Source: Paramoeba atlantica
Lineage: Eukaryota > Discosea
Assembly: GCA_977017575.1 (NCBI GenBank)
Contig: CDRNVI010000020.1
Location: 496,001-560,000, forward strand
Reading direction: 5' to 3'
DNA: 64,000 bases
The position numbers and the translations under genes are program-made. The notes beneath the pieces are model-generated. The model saw only the letters and a program-made list of their open reading frames with translations. It made no database searches and was not told where the DNA came from. Positions 1 through 9,044 of this stretch are shown in pieces (the first letter of the stretch is position 1; each line of letters begins with the position of its first letter).

Positions 1-12
1 TAAAAAGAATTT

Positions 13-31
13 GGCGCCGCTTCGCGGCGCC
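13..31. repeat. GC hairpin copy 1 (TTC core)
   Basis: GGCGCCGCTTCGCGGCGCC is a perfect 8-bp stem around a TTC core, followed by a T6 run. One of nine related hairpins, all outside genes. The right flank (T6 then A) matches copy 8 at 57237-57255, which has the opposite core, GAA. Confidence 0.8.
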
Positions 32-145
32 TTTTTTACGGACAAACATGTTCATATGCAGAATTAGTTCTATTTAACGAGTGCGTTGTTGAACAAACAC
101 CGCTAATCTCGAGAAAATGGGAATAAAGAACCCGCAAAAAAATGC

Positions 146-164
146 GGCGCCGCTTCGCGGCGCC
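146..164. repeat. GC hairpin copy 2 (TTC core)
   Basis: Same 19-base palindrome as copy 1, 115 bases downstream in the same orientation, next to a G-run inverted repeat. Confidence 0.8.
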
Positions 165-436
165 ATATTTTGTTGGGGGGGCACAATAACGGTGGTCGTT
201 TCCACTTATTGTGCCCCCCCCTGCACAATAAGTAGCTCTAGGTAAAATAGCCCGGAACAGGGTTTAATTTCAAAATTATTGATTTAAGAAAGATTTTTTT
301 GTAAAATATTTTACCCAGTACAACCAGTGCTACCCAGTGTTACCCATAGAAACTTCTAAAAAGGCGGACTTGCAGAGGGTCCAATAGTGAAACTTGCAAA
401 TGGATCATCGCATGTTGTGCGCAATACGAAAAAGAA

Positions 437-455
437 CGCGCCGCGAAGCGGCGCG
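437..455. repeat. GC hairpin copy 3 (GAA core)
   Basis: CGCGCCGCGAAGCGGCGCG, perfect stem with GAA core, followed by a T-rich tract. Flanks match copy 7 (26718-26736), which has the same core. Confidence 0.8.
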
Positions 456-527
456 AAATTTTTTTTACCCTTTTTGCAAAGCAAAGTTATTATACCTAGG
501 GATACTTATTATACCTAGGGACACTTA

Positions 528-1173
528 CAGTGCTCGCAAAACTTAGTAAAACTTTTATTGTAAAATAATAAAAAAGTTTTACTAATTAAAAATTCACTAA
601 TTTTTGTTTTACTAATTTTTGCACTGCCCCCAAAAAAATTGCCAACTTGATAAAATCAATTTTTACAGAAACGGTATTTCTGTCGTTTGAGTGGGCTGTC
701 TCCTCTAAGGTCGGCGTTAGTACCATCTGCAAAATGGTAATGCTAAGGCAGACTGCGAGGAGGTCCCGACCATGCTTCATCATGCTGAGTGTGTCAGGCT
801 TCAGTGAAGCGTATTACAAGGAAAATCCCCCAAAAAGGGATTGACTTCGATGAAATTTCAGCTCAAACTTTCGTCGAACATCTTCGCCCCGAAAAACACC
901 ACGAGTGTGTTCGAATAACCAATTCTTTTGCTCATCTGTTAAGGAAGTTCTGGGGGGCGTCATGTTAGACGAAGCACTTATCAGTTTGCTGAGCAATATC
1001 ATTTCTCCGATGTCGTGCGACATAGTAATCTGAAAACTTTTCGTAAAAAAAATAGAATTCCGAAAAAAAGAAAGTAAGGTGTAAAACCTGAATTTCGTAA
1101 AATGTTTTACTAATTAAAAATTTACTATTTTTTGTTTTACGAATTAATGTTACACTAATAATTGTGTGCACTG
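528..1173 (-). mobile_element. Decayed Tc1/mariner-type element with HTH remnant
   Basis: A 646-bp element starting CAGTGC and ending GCACTG, flanked by TA on both sides (526-527 and 1174-1175). The arms are AT-rich and rich in TTTTACTAATT motifs. It sits inside a TATACCTAGG terminal repeat; the uninterrupted version of that site is at about 26790-26805, which confirms the ends. A minus-strand ORF from ATG at 963 down to 814 reads MTPPRTSLTDEQKNWLFEHT and then an RGEDVRRKF segment, resembling the N-terminal helix-turn-helix of Tc1/mariner transposases; no catalytic domain is visible. A second copy lies at about 55797-56559 and lacks this HTH part. Confidence 0.7.
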
Positions 1174-1797
1174 TATTATACCTCCTAGGCATAATAACCC
1201 GGACGGTGGTTTAAAAGGGGGCCCCGGTGGTCCAAAACTGAAAACAAAATTCAAAAAATTCAAAACAAATCGAGCGCGGGGAAGTGGTAGAGTAGGCCGC
1301 GACGATGATTTTCCACCCCCCACCTGGGGGTACCCCCTGGTACGCGCAGGAGGGGTTCGACAAGGTCAAAATTTTCCAAAATTTTAGGATGGCCAAAAAA
1401 ACAATTTGACTCAAAAAAAAGTAAAAAAATATTTTCCAAAATCTACTACAGAAATCTATAGGTGAGATGATAATTCATTTTGTATATCTGCGAAACAAGA
1501 CCAATAAGTTCTTTTTTGAGTGCAGTGTTTTTTGAGTGAAGATTTTAGTGGATATTTTTTTCCTATATCACTATTTTTTCGCTTGTCACTCTTTAAATAG
1601 TATTTTTTTCTTTTGCTGTTTTTTGTTGGAAATTCAACAACTCAGTGGAGAGTCTGCAGATGGGCTAGGTTGGGGTTCCAAAAAAACCTACACGAACCTA
1701 CACGGATCTACGCGAATTCACACAGACTTACACAGAACCACTTTTTTTCCTATTTCTAGTAGTTTTACTTTAGTTCATTTTTAATATTTTTCTTTTT
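1174..1797. other. Intergenic, element ends and a decamer array
   Basis: Begins with the continuation of the interrupted terminal repeat and an AACCCGGACGGTGGTTTAA end at about 1197-1215. After that it is AT-rich DNA with no supportable gene, then the CCTACACGAA-type array at about 1683-1740. Confidence 0.5.
1683..1740 (+). repeat. Degenerate decamer array (CCTACACGAA type)
   Basis: About six degenerate copies of a 10-base unit, best seen as ACCTACACGA followed by ACCTACACGG, decaying to TTCACACAGA. The same unit forms a longer array at about 5038-5145. Confidence 0.6.
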
Positions 1798-1917
1798 TAG
1801 GCTCTTCGGTAAACACGGTGGTTGTTTTCAACTTAGAAGTCACTCATGCTGCGAGCTTCGCGTTGAAAACTACCCCTGCGAAACTAAAACTAAACTTAGG
1901 CCCTGCGAAGAGCCTAA
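1798..1917 (+). mobile_element. Foldback element copy 1 (TTAGGCTCTTCG ends)
   Basis: Starts TTAGGCTCTTCGG and ends CGAAGAGCCTAA. The left arm and loop match the four other copies (55368, 60769, 62295, 62504), but the right arm is longer and diverged. It is followed by a partial copy of the R1 repeat at about 1926-2050, the same order seen at 60769-61135 and 62504-62880. Confidence 0.65.
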
Positions 1918-1925
1918 AAAAGAAA

Positions 1926-2050
1926 AATTGGTTACGAAAGCCGAAAAAAGGGAAGGATTTGAACCAAAAATCACCTATTTTTAGGTAAAAATGGGGGCGT
2001 TTTTGCGTACTTTTGCTCTGAGAGCGCTAAATCCAATATTTTCGTGTAGG
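1926..2050 (+). repeat. R1 repeat, partial copy
   Basis: Matches the start of the R1 repeat at 60875-61135 and 62605-62880. Shared words include GAAGGATTTGA, TTTTTAGGTAA, a GCTCTGAGAGCGCTAAATCC stretch and CGTGTAGGAA. It always follows a foldback element. Confidence 0.55.
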
Positions 2051-2604
2051 AACGATCATTACCATCATAAGGATTATTAGTATTGTGCCTAAACGGGTTT
2101 ATTCCTTCAGTTGTCTAACTGTGAAAGTGATTTTCTTCTCTTTCCTATTTCATTACCAGTCTATTTAACATACCTATACCTTGATAACATACCGGGGGGT
2201 ATGTTAAATGGGGTATGTGGTTTATGTTTTTTTCATCAAAATATCAAGCTCCAAGCACACACAAGACTCGAACGAGCACAAGAGCAAAGATCGCGCCGCG
2301 AAGCGGCGCGAAAGAATTTTTGGTCCTTTTCTGCTAATTTTTTTATATTCCTATACCTCGTTATATTCCTATACCCTCTTAATATTCCTACCAGGAATAT
2401 TAACCCGGACAGTGGTTTAATTCGGTCTACTTTACCTGAGGGGCTGCGGGTTATTATTCCGAAACACCGCGAAACAGCGGTTTGTTTTCCAGTCTTGCGC
2501 AGGTGATGAAAAGTCTGAAAATTCATGTACAAGCTCATAACATGCACTTAATAATGTCCGTTATGTTCCCTTATGCTCTGTGTTAACGTGTATGATGGCA
2601 TATC
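2051..2604. repeat. Element-derived intergenic DNA
   Basis: Bases 2225-2345 match 60640-60765 in direct orientation. The terminal block at about 2345-2425 carries repeated TATTCCTATACC motifs and ends in an AACCCGGACAGTGGTTTAA motif, a variant of the end seen at 1197-1215 and 26817-26835. No gene is supported. Confidence 0.5.
2292..2310. repeat. GC hairpin copy 4 (GAA core)
   Basis: CGCGCCGCGAAGCGGCGCG. Flanking DNA on both sides matches copy 9 (60715-60733), but the core there is TTC, so the centre of the palindrome is inverted relative to its flanks. Confidence 0.85.
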
Positions 2605-3711
2605 ATGTGCAAAGCTTATAACCACAATAATATTTGGCTTATTTGTGAAAATCTTCGTATCAATATACCTTTCTTGAGCCTTTTAATGTACGGAATAAGC
2701 CATGAACAGGTTAATCAAGTGTATTCCGAGCTACAGCGGGTTCACGGCGCCGTTATAGGGGAAAAAGACATGCGGCGTCTAAAATCTTCCCTATGCATGT
2801 GCGCTTTAAACTGCACATGGGAACAATTGCATGACCTCCAGGGGCTTTGGACGAGCCCGAATGATCCGCCAGTTTCTATCCGCGCCTTGCGTGAAGATTT
2901 CTCGCGCACAGCAAAGTTACTTTCCTCCCCGCACCTGGTGAACCCAAACTTGCGATTTCAGCATGGTATACCGTGGCTTTCGGATGTGACATGTATCGTA
3001 GATGTCACCACGATTCCTTGCCGAGCGCGCAAGAAGCACACTGTTTGGGACAGCACGCGTGGTGAGTACGTGCAAAAAGACGCAACTTACCCTGGAAAGC
3101 ATCATGAGCATTGTTTTAAAGTAGAATTTTGGATGACGTTGGCCGGAGTTCCTTTCTTTTTTCGAGGACCTGTGAATGGAACTATCCATGATGCGAAAAT
3201 TTACAGTACTACTACAACTGACAAGACTTCACTTTTCAGTCATCACAAAGACGAAATGTTTCTTGGAGATCTTGGGTATATAGGTTGCAATCATTGTTTC
3301 GTGCCATATAAAGAGTACAATAAGAAAAAACTCACAGAAGAAGAAAAACAAGTGAACGCACGATTGTCTCTGGTGCGCTCCCGCATAGAAAGATGTTTTT
3401 CTTTTTTTGATAAATTTCGATGTTTTCATGGGACCGATCATGATATCGGATGGGTTAGAAATGCAGTGCAGATTGTTTCAGTAGTGATCTATGGAATACT
3501 AGCATCTGGCCCTCAATATGATGTAGATAACACTGTTGTTAAGTCATTGCAAGTGTTAGATGAGCCATCCGAGTGCTGGTGCAGTCGGGGGTGTGGTGTC
3601 GTGGAGCCGATAGGAACGCGCCGTGATTTTCTTAAGGAGCACATTCATCATGTGCCGTATAACCCAAAGAAGCCAGGTAAAGGTAAGAAGAAGAAGGAGT
3701 TGTCTGAATAG
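2605..3711 (+). CDS. Harbinger-like DDE_4 transposase
   Basis: A 368-residue protein that would cut and paste a plain DNA transposon. It has the DDE_Tnp_4 (HARBI1-like) layout: first acidic residue in CIVDVTTIPC (about residues 131-140), second in GDLGYIG (about 221-227), and the glutamate in RSRIERCFSFFDKF (about 253-267). The C-terminal tail carries a Cys/His cluster (CWCSRGCG, then HIHH) that could bind zinc. The frame starts at ATG 2605 and has no internal stop, so the gene looks intact. A second ORF follows 217 bases downstream on the same strand, as in two-gene Harbinger-type elements, although that ORF shows no Myb domain. Terminal inverted repeats were not found with confidence. Family call firm, subfamily uncertain. 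Confidence 0.8.
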   Translation: MCKAYNHNNIWLICENLRINIPFLSLLMYGISHEQVNQVYSELQRVHGAVIGEKDMRRLKSSLCMCALNCTWEQLHDLQGLWTSPNDPPVSIRALREDFSRTAKLLSSPHLVNPNLRFQHGIPWLSDVTCIVDVTTIPCRARKKHTVWDSTRGEYVQKDATYPGKHHEHCFKVEFWMTLAGVPFFFRGPVNGTIHDAKIYSTTTTDKTSLFSHHKDEMFLGDLGYIGCNHCFVPYKEYNKKKLTEEEKQVNARLSLVRSRIERCFSFFDKFRCFHGTDHDIGWVRNAVQIVSVVIYGILASGPQYDVDNTVVKSLQVLDEPSECWCSRGCGVVEPIGTRRDFLKEHIHHVPYNPKKPGKGKKKKELSE

Positions 3712-3740
3712 AAATATGATCGTATTTAAGTTTAATAAGA

Positions 3741-3868
3741 TAACTACACCATACGAATAGATGTCGCTACGAATAAAATAACTACAGCTTACTACACCAT
3801 ACGAATAGATGTCGGCACGAATAAAATAACTACAGCTTACTACACCATACGAATAGATGTCGACACGA
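3741..3868 (+). repeat. 48-bp tandem repeat
   Basis: About 2.6 copies of a unit containing CTACACCATACGAATAGATG; copies start at 3743, 3791 and 3839, exactly 48 bases apart. It lies between the transposase and the ORF at 3929. Confidence 0.85.
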
Positions 3869-3923
3869 AAATTTTTATTTTTCACATTTTTTAGCATTCT
3901 TTTTAGTATAATATTCCTTCTGT

Positions 3924-3925
3924 AG
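3924..3925 (+). promoter_or_regulatory. Candidate 3' splice or trans-splice acceptor
   Basis: AG at the end of TTCCTTCTGTAG, three bases before the ATG at 3929. Similar pyrimidine-AG sites precede several host genes here. Inference only. Confidence 0.3.
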
Positions 3926-3928
3926 AAT

Positions 3929-4558
3929 ATGGACGCAGAGGACGACAAATCTTTAAAGAAAAGGATCCTTCGTGAATTTGAAGACGACGAGGTGGCAGAA
4001 GATGATATCATTGAGCTCGTCGTTAGCTCGACGAAAAAGGTTTTCACGAAACGCGTAACTGTGCTTGATAAGCCAGTCCTCCTGATTTCTCCTGAAGAGC
4101 TTGGTGAGAAGGTGACAAGCATCATGGAACGGGTAAACAGGGCCCTGGAATGTTTTTCTGTGGGAAAGAGGAGCATTGGTAATGTTCCTGTTGGCTCCTC
4201 TATCCTTCGTCGCACAGTTCTTCTTCTGGTACAGCACCGAGAACATCTCCTACTCGATGTGCGTCCACGTGAACTGTACTTTCTGGGTGAGGTTACCCAA
4301 GACATGGAAAGCTACCTTGAGGAGCAACCATTATATGCTCCGCGACGAAAAGGCGAGGTGGGAGACTTTGTCGAGAGCTTGTGGCGCTCGATCACGGGAC
4401 AACGGTCTCGCGCTTGCGCAGCATGGCGCCAAAAAAGGATGAAAGCTTCCACTTCCCTCGAAGCAAGCGCTGAAAGCAGCCAAGTGGAAAGTGACCAAGT
4501 GGAGAGCCCTGCAAAGGGCCTATCGGGCAGGGTCATTCGATTTCCCGAGCTCGAGTAA
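3929..4558 (+). CDS. Hypothetical acidic protein, possible transposon companion
   Basis: A 209-residue ORF from ATG 3929. The N-terminus is acidic and charged (MDAEDDKSLKKRILREFEDD); the C-terminal third is rich in Ser, Glu and Gln with a repeated VES motif. I recognise no domain. It follows the Harbinger-like transposase on the same strand with only a tandem repeat between, and an element-rich stretch follows it, so a second transposon-encoded protein is the likeliest reading. It could instead be a host gene caught in the island. Codon choice looks ordinary and the frame is uninterrupted. Confidence 0.55.
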   Translation: MDAEDDKSLKKRILREFEDDEVAEDDIIELVVSSTKKVFTKRVTVLDKPVLLISPEELGEKVTSIMERVNRALECFSVGKRSIGNVPVGSSILRRTVLLLVQHREHLLLDVRPRELYFLGEVTQDMESYLEEQPLYAPRRKGEVGDFVESLWRSITGQRSRACAAWRQKRMKASTSLEASAESSQVESDQVESPAKGLSGRVIRFPELE

Positions 4559-4623
4559 AACGCTATGGGGCGAAAAAGGGAATACGAAGTGCGAAAGTGT
4601 AAAGATCAGCACTAAGTACAGTA

Positions 4624-4711
4624 CTGTAACCCGCCTTTAATATACACCTCCCCCCCAAACCCCCCTATCATAGAGACAAAACGTATTATTCTACGTTAAA
4701 GGGGGTCACAG
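4624..4711. mobile_element. Short inverted-repeat element (CTGTRACCC ends)
   Basis: An 88-bp element flanked by TA (4622-4623 and 4712-4713). The left end reads CTGTAACCCGCCTTTAA and the right end TTAAAGGGGGTCACAG. The ends match those of the larger elements at 5280-5586 and 19686-21345. Confidence 0.65.
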
Positions 4712-4713
4712 TA

Positions 4714-5279
4714 TTTGAAATGTGTTCAACTTTTTTAATATTTGCGAATGAGTGCTGAAGATCAGTTTTGAAATGTATAGTACATTAATATCTTAATCTT
4801 TTTTATGCATGGAGATCATCGCGGCATACTCCCGAACTTTGCCCCCCTCGAGTGCCTACTCTGCTTTCATTCATAGGTTATTTCAAATAAAAAATAGCTA
4901 CTATTTCCTTTTTGACTTACCTAGTGTTGAAACGCCGCGAAACAGCGTGAAACAGCGCTTTACGTCATCCGCAGCCCCTCACCTACATGCAATCATCCTA
5001 GCGGCCGAGCCATTGAACCATCTCAAAAAATCTCAAAAAGACCTACACGAGCCTACACGAATCTACACGGATTACCACGAACCTACACGTACCTACACAG
5101 CTCGTCACGGACCAACACGAACTTACACAGACCTACAGCATACTCTCCAGTACAATTGACGAAAACTGTACACTGATGTTAAGAAGCACTTCTTTCTTGC
5201 CCTCTTTAGGTCCATCAAAAAAATTATACTAAAAGTTTTAAGCAGTACAAGGCGGAATGTAGCTTCCATTTCTCTCATA
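4714..5279. other. Intergenic with decamer array
   Basis: No gene supported. It contains GAAACGCCGCGAAACAGCG at about 4930-4948, related to GAAACACCGCGAAACAGCGG at 2461-2480, and the CCTACACGAA array at 5038-5145. Confidence 0.5.
5038..5145 (+). repeat. Degenerate decamer array (CCTACACGAA type)
   Basis: About ten degenerate 10-11 base units (ACCTACACGA, GCCTACACGA, ATCTACACGG and similar). Shares its unit and some upstream sequence with 1683-1740. Confidence 0.65.
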
Positions 5280-5586
5280 CTGTGACCCCCCACTTTATAC
5301 TTCGCTGGTCAGACCCCTCCTTTATACTTTGTTTTCTGTGTGCCCCCCCCCGAAGGGGGGATGTCTTTTTTTTCCGTATTTTTTCAATTTTTTAAAAAAA
5401 ATGCAAGAACGCTCTAAGTCTCCCCTTCTAGGAATGGAAGGTGATATAAAAGGAAAGACAGAAAAACTGGATGAGCCGCGCCGCGAAGCGGCGCGGCTCT
5501 TTTTTACAGCGGAGAAAAAATTCAGGCCCCCCCATTTATACTTCGTTACTGCTCGAAATGGGCGAAGTATAAAGGGGGGGGCACAG
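5280..5586. mobile_element. MITE with G-run ends carrying a GC hairpin
   Basis: A 307-bp element with TA at both sides (5278-5279, 5587-5588). The left end CTGTGACCCCCCACTTTATA matches the inverted right end (TATAAAGGGGGGGGCACAG). No transposase is present; the GC hairpin copy 5 lies inside. Confidence 0.75.
5473..5499. repeat. GC hairpin copy 5 (GAA core, extended stem)
   Basis: The 19-base palindrome at 5477-5495 is extended by GAGC/GCTC to a 12-bp stem and followed by a T6 run. It sits inside the MITE 5280-5586. Confidence 0.8.
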
Positions 5587-5890
5587 TATTAGATTTCTGC
5601 TGTTGATATTCTACTTGTATTAGATTCTACTTTGCCTAAAATGTATTTTTTCTCTTTTCTAGTCTTGCCCCATACAAACTTTTCCTTTGGTTTATTTACA
5701 ATATGAATTTCTAATTCGTGTACTTGGCTGCACAATGTGATGCTTTTTGTAACAAACTATTCCTACGCAGCATAACGGGGGTACGCTTCTAATTATCATT
5801 AGCGATGGTAATTCTTTTTTATTTAAATTTTTACTACTAGAAACCCGTGCAATTGTTCGTTTTCTTTACATTTCCTTTTCATACATTTTC
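5587..5890. other. AT-rich upstream region of LRR gene A
   Basis: No gene or repeat seen. Pyrimidine-rich DNA just before the ATG at 5891, with a possible acceptor AG in TTTTACTACTAG at about 5840. Confidence 0.4.
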
Positions 5891-7048
5891 ATGCGTTCTC
5901 TCGTATTTATTATCATTGCTCTCTGTACTGGTGTGACGTACACATCCGACGTGGAGACACACATTCGTCAGCGTCTTGAAGCATCGATTAGAGAATTTAC
6001 TACCGACCTGTGTGTTAAAGGTAATTTCGGTACTGGAAAATTTAGTTGCTGTTATTCGTATTTTCAGAACACAACAAGAACTGTGATAGATACTTACACA
6101 GAACACGTTGAATTGTTTTGGGATTCAGCTCGTCCAGGATATCGTACATTTTCTCAATCGTACGAGAGTATTGTCTCTGGTACCCCTCAATGGGGAAAAT
6201 TGCCGCCAACAGTGCAAACCATTTCCCTTGCAGATAACAATTTCAATGGCGCCATTCGGCTTTATAACGCATCCCTCCTGACGAGATTCAATGTCTCAAG
6301 TAATTCCTTTTGTGGAAGTGTAGAGTTCCTCTCCCACGCCCCTAAGCTACAACATGCAGATCTCAGCAACAATAGGTTTAGCGGATCAGTAATTTTTTCA
6401 GAACTTCCAAGCTCGCTGATTTCATTAAATTTGTCAAACAATAGGTTTGTTCGCTCTGTGGACATGACGCTTCTTCCCCAATGTCTTGAATTTTTGGATT
6501 TAAGCCAAAACGAATTCGATGGTTCGATTGAGTTGGATCGCCTTCCTTCTTGTCTTGCTACTGTAATTCTGTCGTCTAATCATTTTACGGGTCCACTGGA
6601 TTTCTCAAATTTGAGTTCGAATATTGCTTTCAACAAGACCCACGAGTGTTGCTTTGCCATCTCAACTTCTCCCAATTCACAATTTGCTACTCTTCCCCCG
6701 ATAATTGAGAAGCTGGACATCAGTAATAATCATTTTTATGGTCCTTTAAACTTACGAAATTTGCCCTCGTCTTTACGATACCTGAATTTGAGTAGCAACC
6801 GCTTTAGCGGAGAGCCCTCGCTTCCTACAACGCTGTCTTCCCTCTCTACGTTAGATATGAGTGAAAATCGAATGCATGGACACGTCAGCTTGCTTGCCTA
6901 TGGTGATGGGACAAAAGTGGACATCTCGAATAATTTTTTTACAGGATACTTGAGTCCTCTTTTTAAGCTTCATGAAGAAACCAAAATTCTTCCTCAAAAT
7001 CATATTCGTAGACTGGCACTGTGTTTTCCGCCATCCATAGAAAAGTGA
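5891..7048 (+). CDS. Secreted leucine-rich repeat protein A
   Basis: A 385-residue protein with a clear signal peptide (hydrophobic stretch about residues 3-17, after MRSL). After a Cys-containing N-terminal region (about 20-110) come roughly ten LRRs of 21-24 residues with the pattern LPxxLxxLxLSxNxFxGxxxL. A divergent insert with two adjacent cysteines (CCF, about residues 253-255) breaks the ladder. No membrane segment or GPI-type tail is visible, so it is probably secreted or surface-bound through partners. It differs from LRR B-E in lacking the CxWxGVxC cap. LRRs of this style occur in surface antigens of trypanosomatids, but no ligand can be inferred. First gene of a block running to 14.7 kb. 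Confidence 0.85.
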   Translation: MRSLVFIIIALCTGVTYTSDVETHIRQRLEASIREFTTDLCVKGNFGTGKFSCCYSYFQNTTRTVIDTYTEHVELFWDSARPGYRTFSQSYESIVSGTPQWGKLPPTVQTISLADNNFNGAIRLYNASLLTRFNVSSNSFCGSVEFLSHAPKLQHADLSNNRFSGSVIFSELPSSLISLNLSNNRFVRSVDMTLLPQCLEFLDLSQNEFDGSIELDRLPSCLATVILSSNHFTGPLDFSNLSSNIAFNKTHECCFAISTSPNSQFATLPPIIEKLDISNNHFYGPLNLRNLPSSLRYLNLSSNRFSGEPSLPTTLSSLSTLDMSENRMHGHVSLLAYGDGTKVDISNNFFTGYLSPLFKLHEETKILPQNHIRRLALCFPPSIEK

Positions 7049-7666
7049 CCGGCATTTCAGTATCCTTATTTTCTTGCCCATTATTCCATAGTCAATTCAG
7101 AGTGCTTTTTCTTGCCGATCTTTCTTTAGATATTTAATTTTTATATTCGCCCTGTTTATTCATTTTCTAATTCGCACTATCCAATCATAGCCATATCATA
7201 TTCATGTGCATATCATATTTTTTTGTCTACACTTGTGTGCTGTGCGGTTTTCGTCTTCAAAGTAAATTTGGTTCAAGTAGTGTAACTCGGCCTTAAACAA
7301 CTCAGCCTTCTTTTATCTTGCCTGAATCCTACTCTTTATTTTAGATATTTTTACATATGTTATGTATACATTACCTTGATATAAAATATCACCTCTACAT
7401 GGAATCAAGGATTACACGATACGCACATTCTCTTTTTTGTTTAAAGTGCTGGCTTTGTGTGCATAAACCCTTGCCTTCGTTCATAATTCTAGATTATGCG
7501 AAGGTGCATTTACGTGCTTTCCTCATCTTCCTGAAGTGCCACAAGATCTACCTTGATTGCTTTGACGCAAGGGGGACATTAGTTCTAAAACAACAGAATT
7601 AAAAACGTGGAGCTGTTGAACTTCACTATTAAATTAATAAATGAATTTAGTATTTCTTTTTTTTAA
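7049..7666. other. Intergenic spacer
   Basis: AT-rich. An 81-codon ORF from ATG 7357 to 7602 follows a pyrimidine-AG site (CTACTCTTTATTTTAG), but its Cys/Leu-rich peptide resembles nothing I know and it may be chance. Nothing else is seen. Confidence 0.4.
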
Positions 7667-8929
7667 ATGAACACAGACAAAACGCAGAGTCTACTACGCT
7701 CCGCGACTGCTTGCCTTGAGGAGATACGAAAAATTTACATCCCTTCTAAATCTTCTAGTTTGAAATCTACCGACTCTCAACTTCTTGCTTCACAAATTTT
7801 TCGCGTACGTCAAGAACAGCATCGTGTTTACGAACATCTAATCGCACTCTATCAAACAATTATCCCGCATCTTGCTTCCAACTGTCCAGACGAAAAATCT
7901 TATATCGAGGTACTAAAGGCTCTAGGACCCGAACTTTCCGCACAAAATCTATTAAGCAGTGATTTATCAAGACACACAGTCAATGCCGTAATTGTGTGCA
8001 TTCCTACAAAAGAAACAAATGAAGGCGACGCAACCACATGGAGTGAAAGCACAAAATTGCAAACAAATACTTCACAAAATTCTCCCGTAGCTTTCGAGTC
8101 GGTTGCTTCTTTATGGAAAACCGAGATCTTACCCTTTCTGTCCGTTTATGATCAGCTCTTTGAAATCTACCAAAAATTACTGTCTCAGTTCCGACTACAA
8201 GCGGCTCATATTGCCCCCAATCTCTCTTCTCTTTGTGGCAAGCAGGTCACCGGATTACTCCTTGGACTCACGGGAGGTCTATCTGAGCTTGCACGTATGA
8301 CAGGGTCTCAAATTCGTGCACTCAAGACTTCGGTCCCATCGATCACAAATTTACAAGCAGGAAAATTAAATGGGGTAAGAACGCCTACGGTTCTTTCTCA
8401 TGTTTCATGGGTACGGAAGCAATTTCCAGACCCCAGTGAGTACCAAAGTGTTCTTCGGCACTTAGCCAACAAAGTGGTGTTGGCTGCACGATGTGATGCT
8501 TTTCGTACGGTTCAACCCGACCAACAAAGTTTGGAAAGCACAAACGGTACAAAAAATAGAAACGTTTCGAATATCTCTGAAAACGAAAACACAGAAACGG
8601 ATTTTACATCTGAAAGTGAAACCGAAAAAAGTGTTTTGAATCTTTCTGTGCCACAAGAAAGTTTACCTGCGGAAAAGAGTAAACAAAAAGTTTCCTCTTT
8701 AGGAGCATACGGCAAACAACTTCGCCGTGAGCTCTGCGCGACAGAGCTTCGAAGATACACAAAGGAGGAAGAGGAGGAGAGAGCTCTCCCTCGACCAGAG
8801 CCCCCGAAACATCGCGTGAGCCGGGGAGGGTGGAGAGCCCGGCTCCGACGTAAGAGGGAGCGAGAGGTGGCTTATGCGGAAAAACAAACAGAGGAGGTCA
8901 CTCAGAGTTGGGAGGCGGCGGATTGGTAG
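7667..8929 (+). CDS. PRP31: Prp31-like U4/U6.U5 tri-snRNP protein
   Basis: A 420-residue protein with the Nop domain of Prp31, which binds the 15.5K-U4 snRNA complex in the spliceosome. The Nop core runs from HIAPNLSSLCGKQVTGLLLG (about residues 181-200) through LTGGLSELARM to NKVVLAARCDAFR (about 268-280). The helical NOSIC-like part is at about 45-115 (EHLIALYQTIIP... and PDEKSYIEVLKALGPEL). The C-terminus is basic and charged (EEEEERALPRP, then RARLRRKRERE), as in Prp31. It is shorter than human PRPF31 (499 residues), mostly by a shorter C-terminus. Nop56 and Nop58 are excluded by the SQIRALK...NGVRTPTVLSH segment, which fits the Prp31 pattern. Nuclear. The frame starts at ATG 7667 just after a T-rich tract. 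Confidence 0.8.
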   Translation: MNTDKTQSLLRSATACLEEIRKIYIPSKSSSLKSTDSQLLASQIFRVRQEQHRVYEHLIALYQTIIPHLASNCPDEKSYIEVLKALGPELSAQNLLSSDLSRHTVNAVIVCIPTKETNEGDATTWSESTKLQTNTSQNSPVAFESVASLWKTEILPFLSVYDQLFEIYQKLLSQFRLQAAHIAPNLSSLCGKQVTGLLLGLTGGLSELARMTGSQIRALKTSVPSITNLQAGKLNGVRTPTVLSHVSWVRKQFPDPSEYQSVLRHLANKVVLAARCDAFRTVQPDQQSLESTNGTKNRNVSNISENENTETDFTSESETEKSVLNLSVPQESLPAEKSKQKVSSLGAYGKQLRRELCATELRRYTKEEEEERALPRPEPPKHRVSRGGWRARLRRKREREVAYAEKQTEEVTQSWEAADW

Positions 8930-9042
8930 AGAGAGGGAATAGAAGAGAAGGGGAAAAAGTGTATTTTGGTGCGGAATTCCATATTTCTGTATTGAATAGG
9001 TATGAAATATGAGATAATGGTCTATTTTTCGTCAATATTTGT

Positions 9043-9044
9043 AG
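9043..9044 (+). promoter_or_regulatory. Candidate acceptor AG before the 9120 gene
   Basis: TCTATTTTTCGTCAATATTTGTAG ends here; shortened, a pyrimidine-rich tract then TTTGTAG. The ATG at 9120 is 75 bases downstream. Inference. Confidence 0.3.

Larger units (their letters stand above)
1..527. repeat. Element-derived intergenic DNA at left edge
   Basis: No gene is seen. The stretch holds two GC-rich hairpins (13-31 and 146-164), a G-run inverted repeat around 174-225 whose arms both read as a G/C run plus a CACAATAA motif, a third hairpin at 437-455, and TATACCTAGG-type terminal repeats at 488-527. Bases 394-525 match 26660-26795 in the same orientation, including the hairpin, so this is one copy of a dispersed element whose left end lies outside or is lost. 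Confidence 0.6.

Noticed and set aside
13-31. Bacterial rho-independent terminator (hairpin plus T6)
   Set aside because: The same hairpin recurs within TA-flanked elements in an otherwise eukaryotic context and not systematically after genes; kept as a repeat.
3556-4305. 249-codon minus-strand ORF with repeated DIYSYGVV
   Set aside because: Created by the 48-bp tandem repeat and the antisense of the 3929 ORF.
4809-5159. 116-codon ORF with repeated ThrTyrThr peptides
   Set aside because: By-product of the decamer array.
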